Positions 8,606 through 17,154 of a stretch of 64,000 nucleotides of DNA are shown piece after piece (position 1 is the stretch's first letter; every line of letters begins with the position of its first letter). The stretch lies in the NCBI GenBank assembly GCA_964502005.1, contig CAZCUX010000002.1, forward strand, positions 62,001 through 126,000, in the 5' to 3' direction. The position numbers were made by a program, and so were the translations under genes. This DNA comes from CAJWOS01 sp964502005. GTDB lineage: Bacteria; Myxococcota_A; UBA796; UBA2385. The notes under the pieces were generated by a model. The model saw only the letters and a list, made by a program, of their open reading frames with translations. It ran no database searches and was not told where the DNA came from.

Positions 8606-9685
8606 ATGACGACACATCGAATCGGAATATTGACCGGAGGCGGCGACGCTCCCGGACTCAACGCCGTCATCCGCGCGGTAATCAAGCATAGTGTCGGTGG
8701 TCTCCATTGGCAGGTTGTGGGCTCCGAAGACAGCTTTGATGGCCTCCTCGCCGACCCTCGCCGACTCATCGATCTCACGCCTGTGTGTTGCCAAGGGCTG
8801 CTGCATCGCGGGGGCACGATGCTGGGCACCACCAATCGTGGCGACCCTTTTGCATGGCGGATGCCCGATGGCAGCATCGTTGACCGAAGCGAAGAGCTCG
8901 CGCGGGCGGTAGAAGAAGAAGGTCTCGAAGGGTTGATTGTTGTGGGCGGCGACGGCACCCAACGCATCGCGTTGCGCTTGATGGAAGAGCGGGGCGTGCC
9001 CGTCGTCGGCGTTCCCAAAACCATCGACAACGACCTCGGGGCCACCGATTTCACCTTCGGATTCTGGTCCGCCGTCGGCGTCGCAACCGAAGCCCTCGAC
9101 CGCCTGCACAGCACCGCCGAGGCACACGACCGCGTGATGATTCTCGAAGTAATGGGCCGTGACGCGGGCTGGATTGCCCTCTATGCGGGCGTCGCCGGGG
9201 GCGCTGACTGCATCGCCATTCCAGAGATGCCCTACGATGTTCGCCGATATGTCGACAAAATCAACAGCCGCAAGCGCCGTGGGCGCCAGTTCACGCTCAT
9301 TGTGGTCGCTGAAGGCGCGATTTCGGCGGACCGAACCGAAGAGCCAACGGTCGCATTGGGCCGCTACCGGCCTGGCCCCGGCCACCAACTCGCCGAGCTC
9401 CTCCAAGAGCACATTGACCACGAAGTCCGTGTCACAGTCCTCGGCCACCTCCAACGCGGCGGCGGGCCCATCCCCTTCGACCGCGTGTTGGCGACGCGAT
9501 TTGGGATTCATGCCGTGGAGCTGATTCGCCAAGGCCGATGGGGCGAGATGGTGCGCCTCCAAAACGGCGAAGTAAACAGCGTACCGCTTCGTGAAGCAGC
9601 GGGCCCGCCCCGCCTCGTGCAAACAGACCATCCCCTCATCGCGACCGCCCGCGCGGTGGGGATAGAGATGGGAATGAAGTTCTGA
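8606..9685 (+). CDS. pfkA: 6-phosphofructokinase (PfkA family, group III-like)
   Basis: The protein has 359 residues from an ATG with GAGG five bases upstream; the frame extends further up without coding character. It catalyses phosphorylation of fructose 6-phosphate in glycolysis. PFK-A motifs are all present: GGGDAPGLNA (residues 11-20), GTTNRGDPF, GGDGT (114-118), PKTIDND (137-143), EVMGRDAGW and GHLQRGGGP. Gly follows the GGD Asp where pyrophosphate-dependent enzymes have a second Asp, which favours ATP. Lys before TIDND replaces the Gly of the Escherichia coli enzyme, the combination seen in group III ATP-dependent enzymes of actinobacteria and others. The phosphoryl donor is therefore probably ATP but should be measured. 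Confidence 0.93.
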   Translation: MTTHRIGILTGGGDAPGLNAVIRAVIKHSVGGLHWQVVGSEDSFDGLLADPRRLIDLTPVCCQGLLHRGGTMLGTTNRGDPFAWRMPDGSIVDRSEELARAVEEEGLEGLIVVGGDGTQRIALRLMEERGVPVVGVPKTIDNDLGATDFTFGFWSAVGVATEALDRLHSTAEAHDRVMILEVMGRDAGWIALYAGVAGGADCIAIPEMPYDVRRYVDKINSRKRRGRQFTLIVVAEGAISADRTEEPTVALGRYRPGPGHQLAELLQEHIDHEVRVTVLGHLQRGGGPIPFDRVLATRFGIHAVELIRQGRWGEMVRLQNGEVNSVPLREAAGPPRLVQTDHPLIATARAVGIEMGMKF

Positions 9686-9749
9686 TTGGCCGTTTCGACG
9701 GTGTACCGTGCCGTTGCCGTTCGCGGTGTTTTCGCGATGAGCACAACGT

Positions 9750-10586
9750 TCAGGCAGCGGCAGACACCGTAATCGGAGCGAGGGCTTCGGCTTGACGGGC
9801 GACCTCGACCTTCACCCGTTCGAGCGCATCCACCTTCGTTAGCTCTGCGCGACACCGATCCCAAGCAATACGCGGACGATTGTTTTCTTCCGACAAATGC
9901 GCGAGCACCAAATGTTTCAGCGGGCTGTTCGTTTGTAATGCGCGCCCCAGCATCTCGGCCGCAGCATCATTGGAGAGGTGACCGTGCGTCGACAGAATCC
10001 GCTGCTTGAGGTGCCACGGGTAGGACCCATCTTTGAGCATGTCTACATCGTGATTGAATTCCAACACAGCGATAGACAATGTTGCCAACATACGCTCGAC
10101 AAGGCCGGTTGGCTTCCCCAGATCAGACACCACACCCGCCCAAAGCCCATCGACACCGACACGAAACGCAACGGGATCTCGCGTGTCATGCGGCACCGAA
10201 AAGCTGTGAACATCCAGGTGCCTGACCCGAAACATTGACCCCGCTTCAATCTCCTCCACGGCATCCGGGCGACAGTTGCTATGGGTTCCGGCGTACGTAC
10301 CCGAGGTCATATAAAACGGGATGGACTTGCCAGCGCGCTTTTTGAGTCGCGCACACAACACACGCGCACTGCCGACATGGTCCGAATGCTCATGGGTCAC
10401 CAGCACGGCATCAATCGGGGCGTCAGCCATTCCAACCGAATCCAGGCGGGCCACAATCTGCTTCGTCGACAGGCCACAGTCGATGAGCACGCCGGCAGAC
10501 CGGTCACCCACCCACGTAGCGTTGCCCTTGGAGCCCGACCCCAAGCACACGACGGAAAGGTCCCTCTTGAACAATGGCAGGGTCAC
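9750..10586 (-). CDS. MBL-fold metallohydrolase, WalJ/YycJ type
   Basis: The protein has 278 residues from a GTG with GAGG seven bases upstream. The metallo-beta-lactamase fold is shown by CLGSGSKGNA at the N-terminus, the metal-binding THEHSDH motif near residue 63, VPHDT, LEFNHDVDML and a C-terminal STHGHLSN. This set matches the WalJ/YycJ group, whose studied members act on DNA ends (5'-3' exonuclease activity is reported for Bacillus WalJ). It is cytoplasmic. It is convergent with pfkA, with 64 bases between the stop codons. Confidence 0.85.
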   Translation of the reverse strand: MTLPLFKRDLSVVCLGSGSKGNATWVGDRSAGVLIDCGLSTKQIVARLDSVGMADAPIDAVLVTHEHSDHVGSARVLCARLKKRAGKSIPFYMTSGTYAGTHSNCRPDAVEEIEAGSMFRVRHLDVHSFSVPHDTRDPVAFRVGVDGLWAGVVSDLGKPTGLVERMLATLSIAVLEFNHDVDMLKDGSYPWHLKQRILSTHGHLSNDAAAEMLGRALQTNSPLKHLVLAHLSEENNRPRIAWDRCRAELTKVDALERVKVEVARQAEALAPITVSAAA

Positions 10587-10681
10587 AGATGCGCCTCAAG
10601 TCCGAGAATTGGGGTCACGACCCGATGAGATAGGCACGCGCAGGTGTTAGCCCTTCTTGTACCTTTTCGCCGCGACCCACG

Positions 10682-11224
10682 ATGAACACCGTCCTCTTAT
10701 CTCGTTTTGTGCTCCTTGGTGGCATCTTCTGCACGACCACAGCGGCTTCGGCGGCCCCACCGCTGATTCAAGCGCAGGAAGTCGTAGGCCGAAACCTCGT
10801 TGTATATGTGCAACAAGACGCGATTCTCATCTCGGAAACGCCGACGCAAACCGCCCTCCCCGCCCCCGCGGTGCGCCCTCTCGAAGCGCCCACGCCGACA
10901 CCGGTGCCCTCCGACTTGTCGCAGTGGACGCTGCTCCGCGCCGGTGACTGCACCGCGCCCCCCACCTTCCGCTGGACACGGGGACAACGAACCGCCGTCG
11001 TCCAGACCACCGGCGACTGGACAGCGCCCGGCCTATCGGTCTCAATCGACGGGACCACCGTGGCGACGGCCCTTCTCGGTCATCCAGCGTATATCTGTAC
11101 CCTCCATGTACAAAACGTCGACGCCAATCCCGGCGAAGAAGTGGTGGCTATCTGGCGCACGCAAAAAAAAGACGGCGCCACCGAAGGGGTCACCGTCTTC
11201 CATATTCCCGAGACCGCGCACTAA
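10682..11224 (+). CDS. Exported protein of unknown function
   Basis: The protein has 180 residues and a clear Sec signal peptide: hydrophobic core LLSRFVLLGGIFCTTTAA with cleavage likely after ASA near residue 25. The mature part is beta-rich and has three Cys residues, two of which could form a disulfide in the periplasm. No family is recognised. There is no obvious Shine-Dalgarno sequence before the ATG, so a different start is possible. It stands alone between two minus-strand units. Confidence 0.65.
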   Translation: MNTVLLSRFVLLGGIFCTTTAASAAPPLIQAQEVVGRNLVVYVQQDAILISETPTQTALPAPAVRPLEAPTPTPVPSDLSQWTLLRAGDCTAPPTFRWTRGQRTAVVQTTGDWTAPGLSVSIDGTTVATALLGHPAYICTLHVQNVDANPGEEVVAIWRTQKKDGATEGVTVFHIPETAH

Positions 11225-11254
11225 GCCGCGCCGGCAACACGGGCACGACGCGGC

Positions 11255-11560
11255 TTACCGAAACGAGGGCGGCCCACCGAGGTCGAGCGTCAGACCTGCC
11301 TCCACAGGCTCCACTTCGGTCAACACGCTCTGCGCAACCCATCCAAACGCGGACTTTACCCGAACCCGTGCGAGGTCGTTGTGGGAGAACACCACTTCGA
11401 CCTCAGACCCCGCGGGAATCTGGATGGACACGGTGTCCCCACCTTCCCAACGCACCGCCGCTACATCGGCCACCGCCCACGCTTTGTGGGGAACATCGCC
11501 TGCGCGTGCCGACGAAACGCCAAAGACAACGAGTGCAAAAAGCCAGGACTTCACGTTCAT
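11255..11560 (-). CDS. Small exported SH3-like protein
   Basis: The protein has 101 residues with an N-terminal signal peptide (core SWLFALVVFGVSSARA) and GGAG eight bases before the ATG. The mature part has the strand pattern of bacterial SH3-type domains: VADVAAVRWEGGDTV, PAGSEVEVVF, LARVRV and FGWVAQSVL, where the GWV motif near the end is characteristic. Such domains often bind peptidoglycan or other envelope partners. It is the last gene of the operon that starts with the yfgM-like gene, two bases after the preceding stop codon. Confidence 0.7.
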   Translation of the reverse strand: MNVKSWLFALVVFGVSSARAGDVPHKAWAVADVAAVRWEGGDTVSIQIPAGSEVEVVFSHNDLARVRVKSAFGWVAQSVLTEVEPVEAGLTLDLGGPPSFR

Positions 11561-11562
11561 TT

Positions 11563-12018
11563 CTACTTCTCCGAATGCGTTCGAGCCATGCGCGTTTCGG
11601 ACGACTCGTCCGGCGCCGGTGTTTCGGGGGACGACCCGGCAGCCCCAGGCCGCGGTGGCGTCGGAGCGATGGCGTCGGCCAGCGGCTTGAGGTGGATGCT
11701 CGCTTTGACTTCCAAGGAGTAATTGGTGAGCAAGTGGTGCAAGTCCTTGTGCAGCTCCAAGGCCTCTAAGTACGTCCGCACTTCACGGGCGAGCATACGC
11801 ACCATCTCGGTTTTGGCCTTGTCGCCCGTTTCAAGAACGGCGCCCAACAAGGCCCAGGAGTCCGCGCGGTATCCGCCTTCGGATGCCTCTGGGCGCGTAG
11901 GCCCTTCCGGCTCGTCTTCATGCAGCTCGCGGTCTATATCGCGGAAAATGCGCCGGGCGACCCGACGAAAGCGCGGCTCCGCGGGGCGGCGATGTTTTTC
12001 GTCCTCCGACTCACTCAC
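11563..12018 (-). CDS. Conserved hypothetical protein, predicted helical
   Basis: The protein has 151 residues from a GTG preceded by GGAG at six bases; the frame also allows a TTG start four codons earlier. It has a charged N-terminus, a central helical segment (AKTEMVRMLAREVRTYLEAL, then LHKDLHHLLTNYSLEVKAS) and a Pro-rich, probably disordered tail. The central part resembles uncharacterised proteins I associate with myxobacteria, but no function is known to me. There are no membrane segments or signal peptide. It lies within the bamB-like operon, 15 bases after the bamB stop. Confidence 0.65.
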   Translation of the reverse strand: MSESEDEKHRRPAEPRFRRVARRIFRDIDRELHEDEPEGPTRPEASEGGYRADSWALLGAVLETGDKAKTEMVRMLAREVRTYLEALELHKDLHHLLTNYSLEVKASIHLKPLADAIAPTPPRPGAAGSSPETPAPDESSETRMARTHSEK

Positions 12019-12033
12019 CTTTGACTCCAAACC

Positions 12034-13302
12034 TCAAGGCCGCGCGGCGCGCTTGAGAAACCCGAGGCGGGAAAAAACGCCGTCGTCTTGCCCCCATGCG
12101 GGCGGTTCTTGCGGAACGACAAAGCTGACGATGTTGCCCGCATTTGTGACCACAACTGCTTGTCGGCCTTGAATTGCCGGCGGCGCAGAAATTCCGCTGA
12201 CATGAAAGCCGGGCGCCCACGACCAAACCAAGTGCCCATCGACCGCGTCGACGAGGTACACGCTGCCCGCCGTCGCGCCCACCAAGAGTCCGCCTTCAGT
12301 CGCGACCGGCTCGGTCAACGCGGAGGCCGTCTCGCTGTCCCATTCCCACACGAGCGCGCCCGTTCGGCCGTCAACACAGCGAAGAAGGCCATCTTCTCCT
12401 CCGTGGTACACAAATGCGTTGGGTACCGACGCACCAAACGTTCCATCTGGCGCGGTGCCGTCGCCTCCCCCCGCGATAGGAGCGCCCGCACCGCCGACGT
12501 CGAGCCGCCAGCGTACGTTGCGACTGGGGCCATGGATTCCTACCAATGGCTCGGAATAGCCCGCCACAACGATGTCCTGACCAATAATGACCGGAGCGCC
12601 GAGAATGTCGGGATATTGCCCTTCCCCCACGCGCCGCTGCCACAGCACATCGCCATTGGTTTCATTCAAGCCGACCAAGGTTCCGTCGGCAAAACCCGCC
12701 AACACCACGCCCTCGTTGACGACGGGCGCCGGAGCCCCATACAACTCCAGCTCTGCCGAACGTCCGGGGTCCAGGCGTTGGGAATGGCGCCAAACGAGCT
12801 CGCCATTGTCGAGACGGATTGCCGCCACAACATTGTCGACGCTTGCCACATAGACGCGACCATCGTTCACCGCGACCGCCGAGAGAACCGGCGAGCCACC
12901 CGCGCGCGCCCACACCTGGGTCGGCGGAGCGTCCGCGGACAGCTTCCACGCGGTCGTGGTGCCTGAGAGGTCGGATGCGAGCAAGAGGTCGCCCACCACC
13001 ATCGGAGGCGACTGCACGGGCGCCCCGGTATCGAGGGTGCGCACCCACGAGCCATTGGACCGTTGCAACACAAGCAAACCGTCGGTGCCCGCCTTGCCCA
13101 CGTAAATATAATCGCCATGAAGCAAGGGCTGCCCAAGCTCCGTGTGGACGGCCGCTGGAAATGGAGGTCCGGGAAGGGGAACGCGCCACACTTCCGCTGG
13201 AGCACCGTCAAATGCCCCAGCATACCGCTCTTCAGACGGCGTACCCGGACCCGACAAGGTCGCGACGAGTCCTGCGGCGGCGAGCCAATCGGTGCCGCTC
13301 AC
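12034..13302 (-). CDS. bamB: BamB-like PQQ-repeat beta-propeller protein
   Basis: The protein has 422 residues in repeated beta-propeller blades. Each blade carries a tryptophan-docking signature such as LDNGELVWRHS, NETNGDVLWQRR, DGRTGALVWEWDS and DAVDGHLVWSW. This is the architecture of BamB, the lipoprotein scaffold of the BAM machine that inserts outer-membrane beta-barrels. The N-terminus has a short hydrophobic stretch but no lipobox Cys, so it may not be a lipoprotein. Its GTG start overlaps the stop of the upstream yfgM-like gene in GTGA, so translation is probably coupled. yfgM followed by bamB is also the order in Escherichia coli, which strengthens the assignment. Confidence 0.75.
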   Translation of the reverse strand: MSGTDWLAAAGLVATLSGPGTPSEERYAGAFDGAPAEVWRVPLPGPPFPAAVHTELGQPLLHGDYIYVGKAGTDGLLVLQRSNGSWVRTLDTGAPVQSPPMVVGDLLLASDLSGTTTAWKLSADAPPTQVWARAGGSPVLSAVAVNDGRVYVASVDNVVAAIRLDNGELVWRHSQRLDPGRSAELELYGAPAPVVNEGVVLAGFADGTLVGLNETNGDVLWQRRVGEGQYPDILGAPVIIGQDIVVAGYSEPLVGIHGPSRNVRWRLDVGGAGAPIAGGGDGTAPDGTFGASVPNAFVYHGGEDGLLRCVDGRTGALVWEWDSETASALTEPVATEGGLLVGATAGSVYLVDAVDGHLVWSWAPGFHVSGISAPPAIQGRQAVVVTNAGNIVSFVVPQEPPAWGQDDGVFSRLGFLKRAARP

Positions 13303-14045
13303 CCTGCGCTCCCCGCGCGACCCGCGAGGGCCTTCGCTTCGGCGATTCGACCCGACTTCGGAAAGCGCGTTTCGAGCTCCGTTGCCGAAGCCGTCGCGGC
13401 AGCCGTGTCGCCCGCTTTGACCTCAAGCTGAAGCCGCGTAAACACTGCTTGTTCCCCCATCACACCGTCAAAGCTGGTGGCTTTCGACAATGCAGCGCGG
13501 GCACCGGGGAGGTCGTCGCTGACCGCGGCGGCGTGAGAGGCACCCATCGAGATGCTCCATGCCAACACGCCATCGACCTTGACCTTGCCTGCTTCTTCGA
13601 ATGCGCGACGCGCAGCCGCGGCATCATCGAGCTGCATCCAAATCTGGGCAGCCTGCACGTAGCCGTAGGCCCGCGCTGTGCCGTCGGTGCTGGCTGCGGC
13701 GGCCTCGATATCGCGGGCAGTTTGGGCCAAGATCTCATTGACCTCGGCCTCGGAGATATCGCCCACGATATTTTCGATTCCACGCCCGGCTTTGGCGACC
13801 GCTTGGTGGCCATCCCGTTGCGTTGATTGGACATGGCCGAGGTACGTTCCTGCAATGGCTGCCACGACCAAGACGGCCCCTGCTGCGTACAGCAAGAACT
13901 TCCAATAGCCCAAAAACAGATTGGCAATGGCCATCTGTGTTTGAAACAGGATGTCTTGTCGGGGTTCATCGCCGAGAAGGTCGGCGTCGTCCTCCAACGT
14001 GCGAATCTTGGCCTTTTCTTCCAGGCCCTTGTCGTCGGCCACCAT
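13299..14045 (-). CDS. YfgM-like membrane-anchored TPR protein
   Basis: The protein has 248 residues: a cytoplasmic N-terminus, one membrane helix at about 49-68 (FLLYAAGAVLVVAAIAGTYL) and a periplasmic helical domain with TPR-like pairs. This is the layout of YfgM, which associates with the SecYEG translocon and periplasmic chaperones. GGAGG lies two bases before the ATG and five before a GTG that forms the second codon, so translation may start at either. It overlaps the downstream bamB-like gene by four bases and heads the four-gene operon 11255-14045. Confidence 0.7.
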   Translation of the reverse strand: MVADDKGLEEKAKIRTLEDDADLLGDEPRQDILFQTQMAIANLFLGYWKFLLYAAGAVLVVAAIAGTYLGHVQSTQRDGHQAVAKAGRGIENIVGDISEAEVNEILAQTARDIEAAAASTDGTARAYGYVQAAQIWMQLDDAAAARRAFEEAGKVKVDGVLAWSISMGASHAAAVSDDLPGARAALSKATSFDGVMGEQAVFTRLQLEVKAGDTAAATASATELETRFPKSGRIAEAKALAGRAGSAG

Positions 14046-14174
14046 TTCCTCCGCAATCCGCAGCGCGGCACCCGCTCAAGAACCACGGGAACACCCGAGG
14101 GCAATCACCGCATCCAAAGTGTCCGCGACACCTCGGGGCAGCAAGGGCCCAACTGCACACAAGCGCCTATCGGG

Positions 14175-15203
14175 TCAAGGCGTAGGTCCGCCACTCGAAA
14201 GCAGCGTATCGCGCAATCGCTCGCCCGGCTCCATCGCCAACGGCGGGACACCAATCGCGACAGCAACGGTCAGCGCGGCCTCCAAACCCAGCCAAGCAAA
14301 TCCCAGCTGCGCGGAGGGCGTCGCCTGGCGCACGCTCACTTCAAGCACGGGGCGCCCCGCGCGGGTCACCACCGACCGGGTTGAATCGGCCAGGCGCCGG
14401 GCATTGTGATTGCTTTGGCCGCTCGTCAGCAAAATCACGAGGGACGCGGGGTCCCACTCGCCCACCGCTTGCAGCACGGCTTCGTCGCCCAGCGGTGCCC
14501 ACGTTGCGGCGATTCCACGATTGACCAATGCGCCACTCGATTCTGCGGCCTTGCACGTGATGGCGGTCAAACAACGCGCCCACCACTGCCCTACGGCCGC
14601 CATCGAGCGGTCCGTGACGATAACCGCGCGTGTGCCCGCATATGCTGCGGCCACCAAGCCGTGCGCCAATAGCAGACTTTGGTCGGTTGACAGGTCTGCG
14701 CACCACGTCGCAGACAATGCAAGCTCCGACTCCACCTCTTGGTTGGCTTCCTCCGACAGCACCGCACGGCGTAGGCCACGGGCGACACCACCAAACGGTC
14801 CAAACCGAAGATCAGCAGACGCTGGGTCAGCGCTCGACGCGTCTCCCGCAACGCCATCGACACAAATCGCCTCTGCAGGGAGTCCAGCGTCGAGGTCTTC
14901 GAGGCCGAGGCGGGTCACGGGGGCATCCGGCGGCAAACCCAAGCAAACCGCAGCGACAGCACCCGGCTCGCCCACGACCGTAAACGGGCCGTTGCCAATC
15001 CGGGCCGGCTCCGGGCCGCCCCGAATCCATTCGCCATGGGACAACGTGCCGTTGCTGTGCGCGTCTTGCACTTCAGCGCGGGCAGCAATCAGGCGCCGCC
15101 GCCAAGTGGTGTCGACCGCAGCCGTAAGGCCCCGCACAGACCCAATGGTCCGCGCCAGCAGGCCGGAGCGGTCGACGTGAAGATTCGAATTCCCGTATTT
15201 CAT
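14175..15203 (-). CDS. Diverged glucose-6-phosphate isomerase-like protein
   Basis: The protein has 342 residues from an ATG with AAAGGA five bases upstream. Several stretches follow the order of bacterial phosphoglucose isomerases: GPFGGVARGLRRAVLS (sugar-binding VGGRFSVLS region), GQWWARCLTAITCKAAESSG (RQL-AESLGK region), APLGDEAVLQAVGEWDPAS (the TDQHSQLQ region) and LGLEAALTVAVAIGVPPLA (the E-A-V-GYLLGINPFDQP region). The catalytic His of the QHS block is replaced by Glu and other active-site positions differ, so catalysis is doubtful. It is shorter than a normal enzyme of about 450-550 residues. The match is by eye and modest; a structural search should decide. Confidence 0.5.
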   Translation of the reverse strand: MKYGNSNLHVDRSGLLARTIGSVRGLTAAVDTTWRRRLIAARAEVQDAHSNGTLSHGEWIRGGPEPARIGNGPFTVVGEPGAVAAVCLGLPPDAPVTRLGLEDLDAGLPAEAICVDGVAGDASSADPASADLRFGPFGGVARGLRRAVLSEEANQEVESELALSATWCADLSTDQSLLLAHGLVAAAYAGTRAVIVTDRSMAAVGQWWARCLTAITCKAAESSGALVNRGIAATWAPLGDEAVLQAVGEWDPASLVILLTSGQSNHNARRLADSTRSVVTRAGRPVLEVSVRQATPSAQLGFAWLGLEAALTVAVAIGVPPLAMEPGERLRDTLLSSGGPTP

Positions 15204-15267
15204 CGCGTCCTTTCTGGGGCGGTCGGCCGCACCCAAGCTCGATGGGTTGCCGCGCGCGACGCCCCGC

Positions 15268-17082
15268 TCACGGCGAGGACAAATTGATGGTCACCGGACG
15301 CCCGTCCGAGCCAAACCGAACTTCTTGTACGGTTTGGAACGTTTGTCCGTCTGGCATCTCGACGGAAAACGCGTGGGAACCTTCGGAGAGCTGTGTCTGA
15401 AGGGGCACGGTTCCGACAAACGAGCCATCAATGCTCACCCGACTTTGGGGAACGCCAAACACCGCTACTTTTCCAAGTTTGACTTCGGGCCGCAGTTCGA
15501 ACGACACCGCGAGGCGCTCCGCGGCAAGGCGCACCGCACGCGCATCTGACTTGTATCCCGGAAGCTCAACGCGAACGGTGTGCTCGCCGTGGGGAAGGAG
15601 CCGGTCAAGGGGCGCACGTCCGACCTCCCGGTCATCGACGAACACCTTTGCTCCCGGCGGCGTCGTAGAAACAGACAGCGTCCCTTCTGCCTTTTGCTCC
15701 ACCGGCGCACCCCAGGGGGTCGACGTTGTGGGCGCTGGATCTGCAGGAGGGGGCGCAGGATTCGGCTCCGTGCGCTTTTGTTGCGGCGCCGGCGTGGGTG
15801 TGGGGGTCCGAGGCTGCGGCGCGACAGCGGGGACAGGCTCCACCGCAGGCTCGACGGCCGGCTCCGGAACCGGCTCTGGGACGGGCTCCGCGACAGGCTC
15901 CACCACCGGTGTTGGCTCTACGACGGGCACAGGCGCAGGTGGCGGCGGAGCAGCCACGGCAACTGGCGCAGGCTCTTTCGCGGGGGCAGCGACCACAGCC
16001 GGAGTGGGCGGCGGCGGGCTGCCTTGGGTCATCCACCAGCCACCAACGAGGACCAAGGCGACCGATATGGCCGCCAAGCCAACCAGCAAGCCCATTTTGC
16101 CCCCGGACGAGGCAGGGGCCGGTTCGGACTCGTATTCGTTGAAGAAGTCATCGGAGGCTGCAGGCGCGAGCGCTGCGAGCGGCCCTGGCGGCGGTGTTTC
16201 TTCGGGATCTGCAACCGGCTCTGGCGCACGAACGGGCGCTTCGACGGGCTTCCGGGGCGGGCGCACCAACGGCCGCGATACAGGAATCGGCGCCGCTTCG
16301 GGGAGAGCCTTCGCCTCCGCCAACACTTCCGCTGCCGGCGCAGGAACACTCGCAGGCGCGGAGGGGGACACCAACGGAGTGGGCGGCGCGAGAGGCTCCT
16401 CACCTTCCGTCGGCTCCGCCGAGGGCGCCGCGGCAGGTTCGGCCGTGGGCGCGACCGACGGCTGCACCAAAATGCTGGGGTCCGGCAGGTCAGCTTCGGC
16501 GCCGACGTCGAAGCCGGGGGGGTCCGTCAAACCGAAAAACGCATCTGGAGCGTCAAATAGGGGGTCGGCCGAAGCACTCGTTGCGTCGAGCGGAGCATCC
16601 GGCGCATCCAGCAGCGCATCGGGAATCGCGCCCGCGACGGGTGCCGTCTCATCCAAGTTGACCGTGCGCGGGCCCGGCAAGGCTTGGGTCGGCTCTTGGT
16701 CTTCGTCAAAGGAACCAAACCGCGGCTCGGGCATGCCAAACGGGTCGTCGAGGTCGGGTGCCGGTGGCGCATTCGAACGATCGCGACCCAAAAACGCTGG
16801 CTCTGGAAGGTCCGTTTCGTCGAATGGGTCAAAAACCGAAACAGGCGTCTCAATCTTTGCTTTCGGCGAATCTACGATTCCAGCAGACTCCGAAGTTGCC
16901 CCTGTTGGCGCAGCCTCACCGACCCCGGAAACACCCGAAGGACCCGACGAATCCGGGCCCGTGTCCCCCGCCGACAACGGCGTCGATACCGGTGCCTGCG
17001 CCCTTGCAAGGGGCGAGCCATCCTGAAAGCAGAAATCGACGCGGTCTTCGTAGGTCGTACCGCAGACTGAGCAGAGCTTCAT
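15268..17082 (-). CDS. Zinc-ribbon, single-TM protein with C-terminal PEGA domains
   Basis: The protein has 604 residues. It starts with a half zinc ribbon (CSVCG, then FCFQDGSPL about 12 residues on), continues with a long acidic, Pro/Ala-rich disordered stretch, one membrane helix (KMGLLVGLAAISVALVLVGG, about residues 330-350), a Pro/Val/Glu spacer and two C-terminal PEGA repeats (TTPPGAKVFVDDREVG and VPQSRVSIDGSFVGTVPL). PEGA domains are extracytoplasmic beta-domains. The same plan, often with a kinase at the N-terminus, is common in myxobacteria; here the kinase is absent. It probably links a cytoplasmic partner to the cell envelope. The ATG chosen begins the zinc ribbon; upstream codons lack coding character. 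Confidence 0.75.
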   Translation of the reverse strand: MKLCSVCGTTYEDRVDFCFQDGSPLARAQAPVSTPLSAGDTGPDSSGPSGVSGVGEAAPTGATSESAGIVDSPKAKIETPVSVFDPFDETDLPEPAFLGRDRSNAPPAPDLDDPFGMPEPRFGSFDEDQEPTQALPGPRTVNLDETAPVAGAIPDALLDAPDAPLDATSASADPLFDAPDAFFGLTDPPGFDVGAEADLPDPSILVQPSVAPTAEPAAAPSAEPTEGEEPLAPPTPLVSPSAPASVPAPAAEVLAEAKALPEAAPIPVSRPLVRPPRKPVEAPVRAPEPVADPEETPPPGPLAALAPAASDDFFNEYESEPAPASSGGKMGLLVGLAAISVALVLVGGWWMTQGSPPPPTPAVVAAPAKEPAPVAVAAPPPPAPVPVVEPTPVVEPVAEPVPEPVPEPAVEPAVEPVPAVAPQPRTPTPTPAPQQKRTEPNPAPPPADPAPTTSTPWGAPVEQKAEGTLSVSTTPPGAKVFVDDREVGRAPLDRLLPHGEHTVRVELPGYKSDARAVRLAAERLAVSFELRPEVKLGKVAVFGVPQSRVSIDGSFVGTVPLQTQLSEGSHAFSVEMPDGQTFQTVQEVRFGSDGRPVTINLSSP

Positions 17083-17154
17083 GGTCGAACGAACCTCGGG
17101 CCGGCAGTATACCGCGGACACGAATGGGCGGGGTCCACCCCCGCTTGTGCAGGG

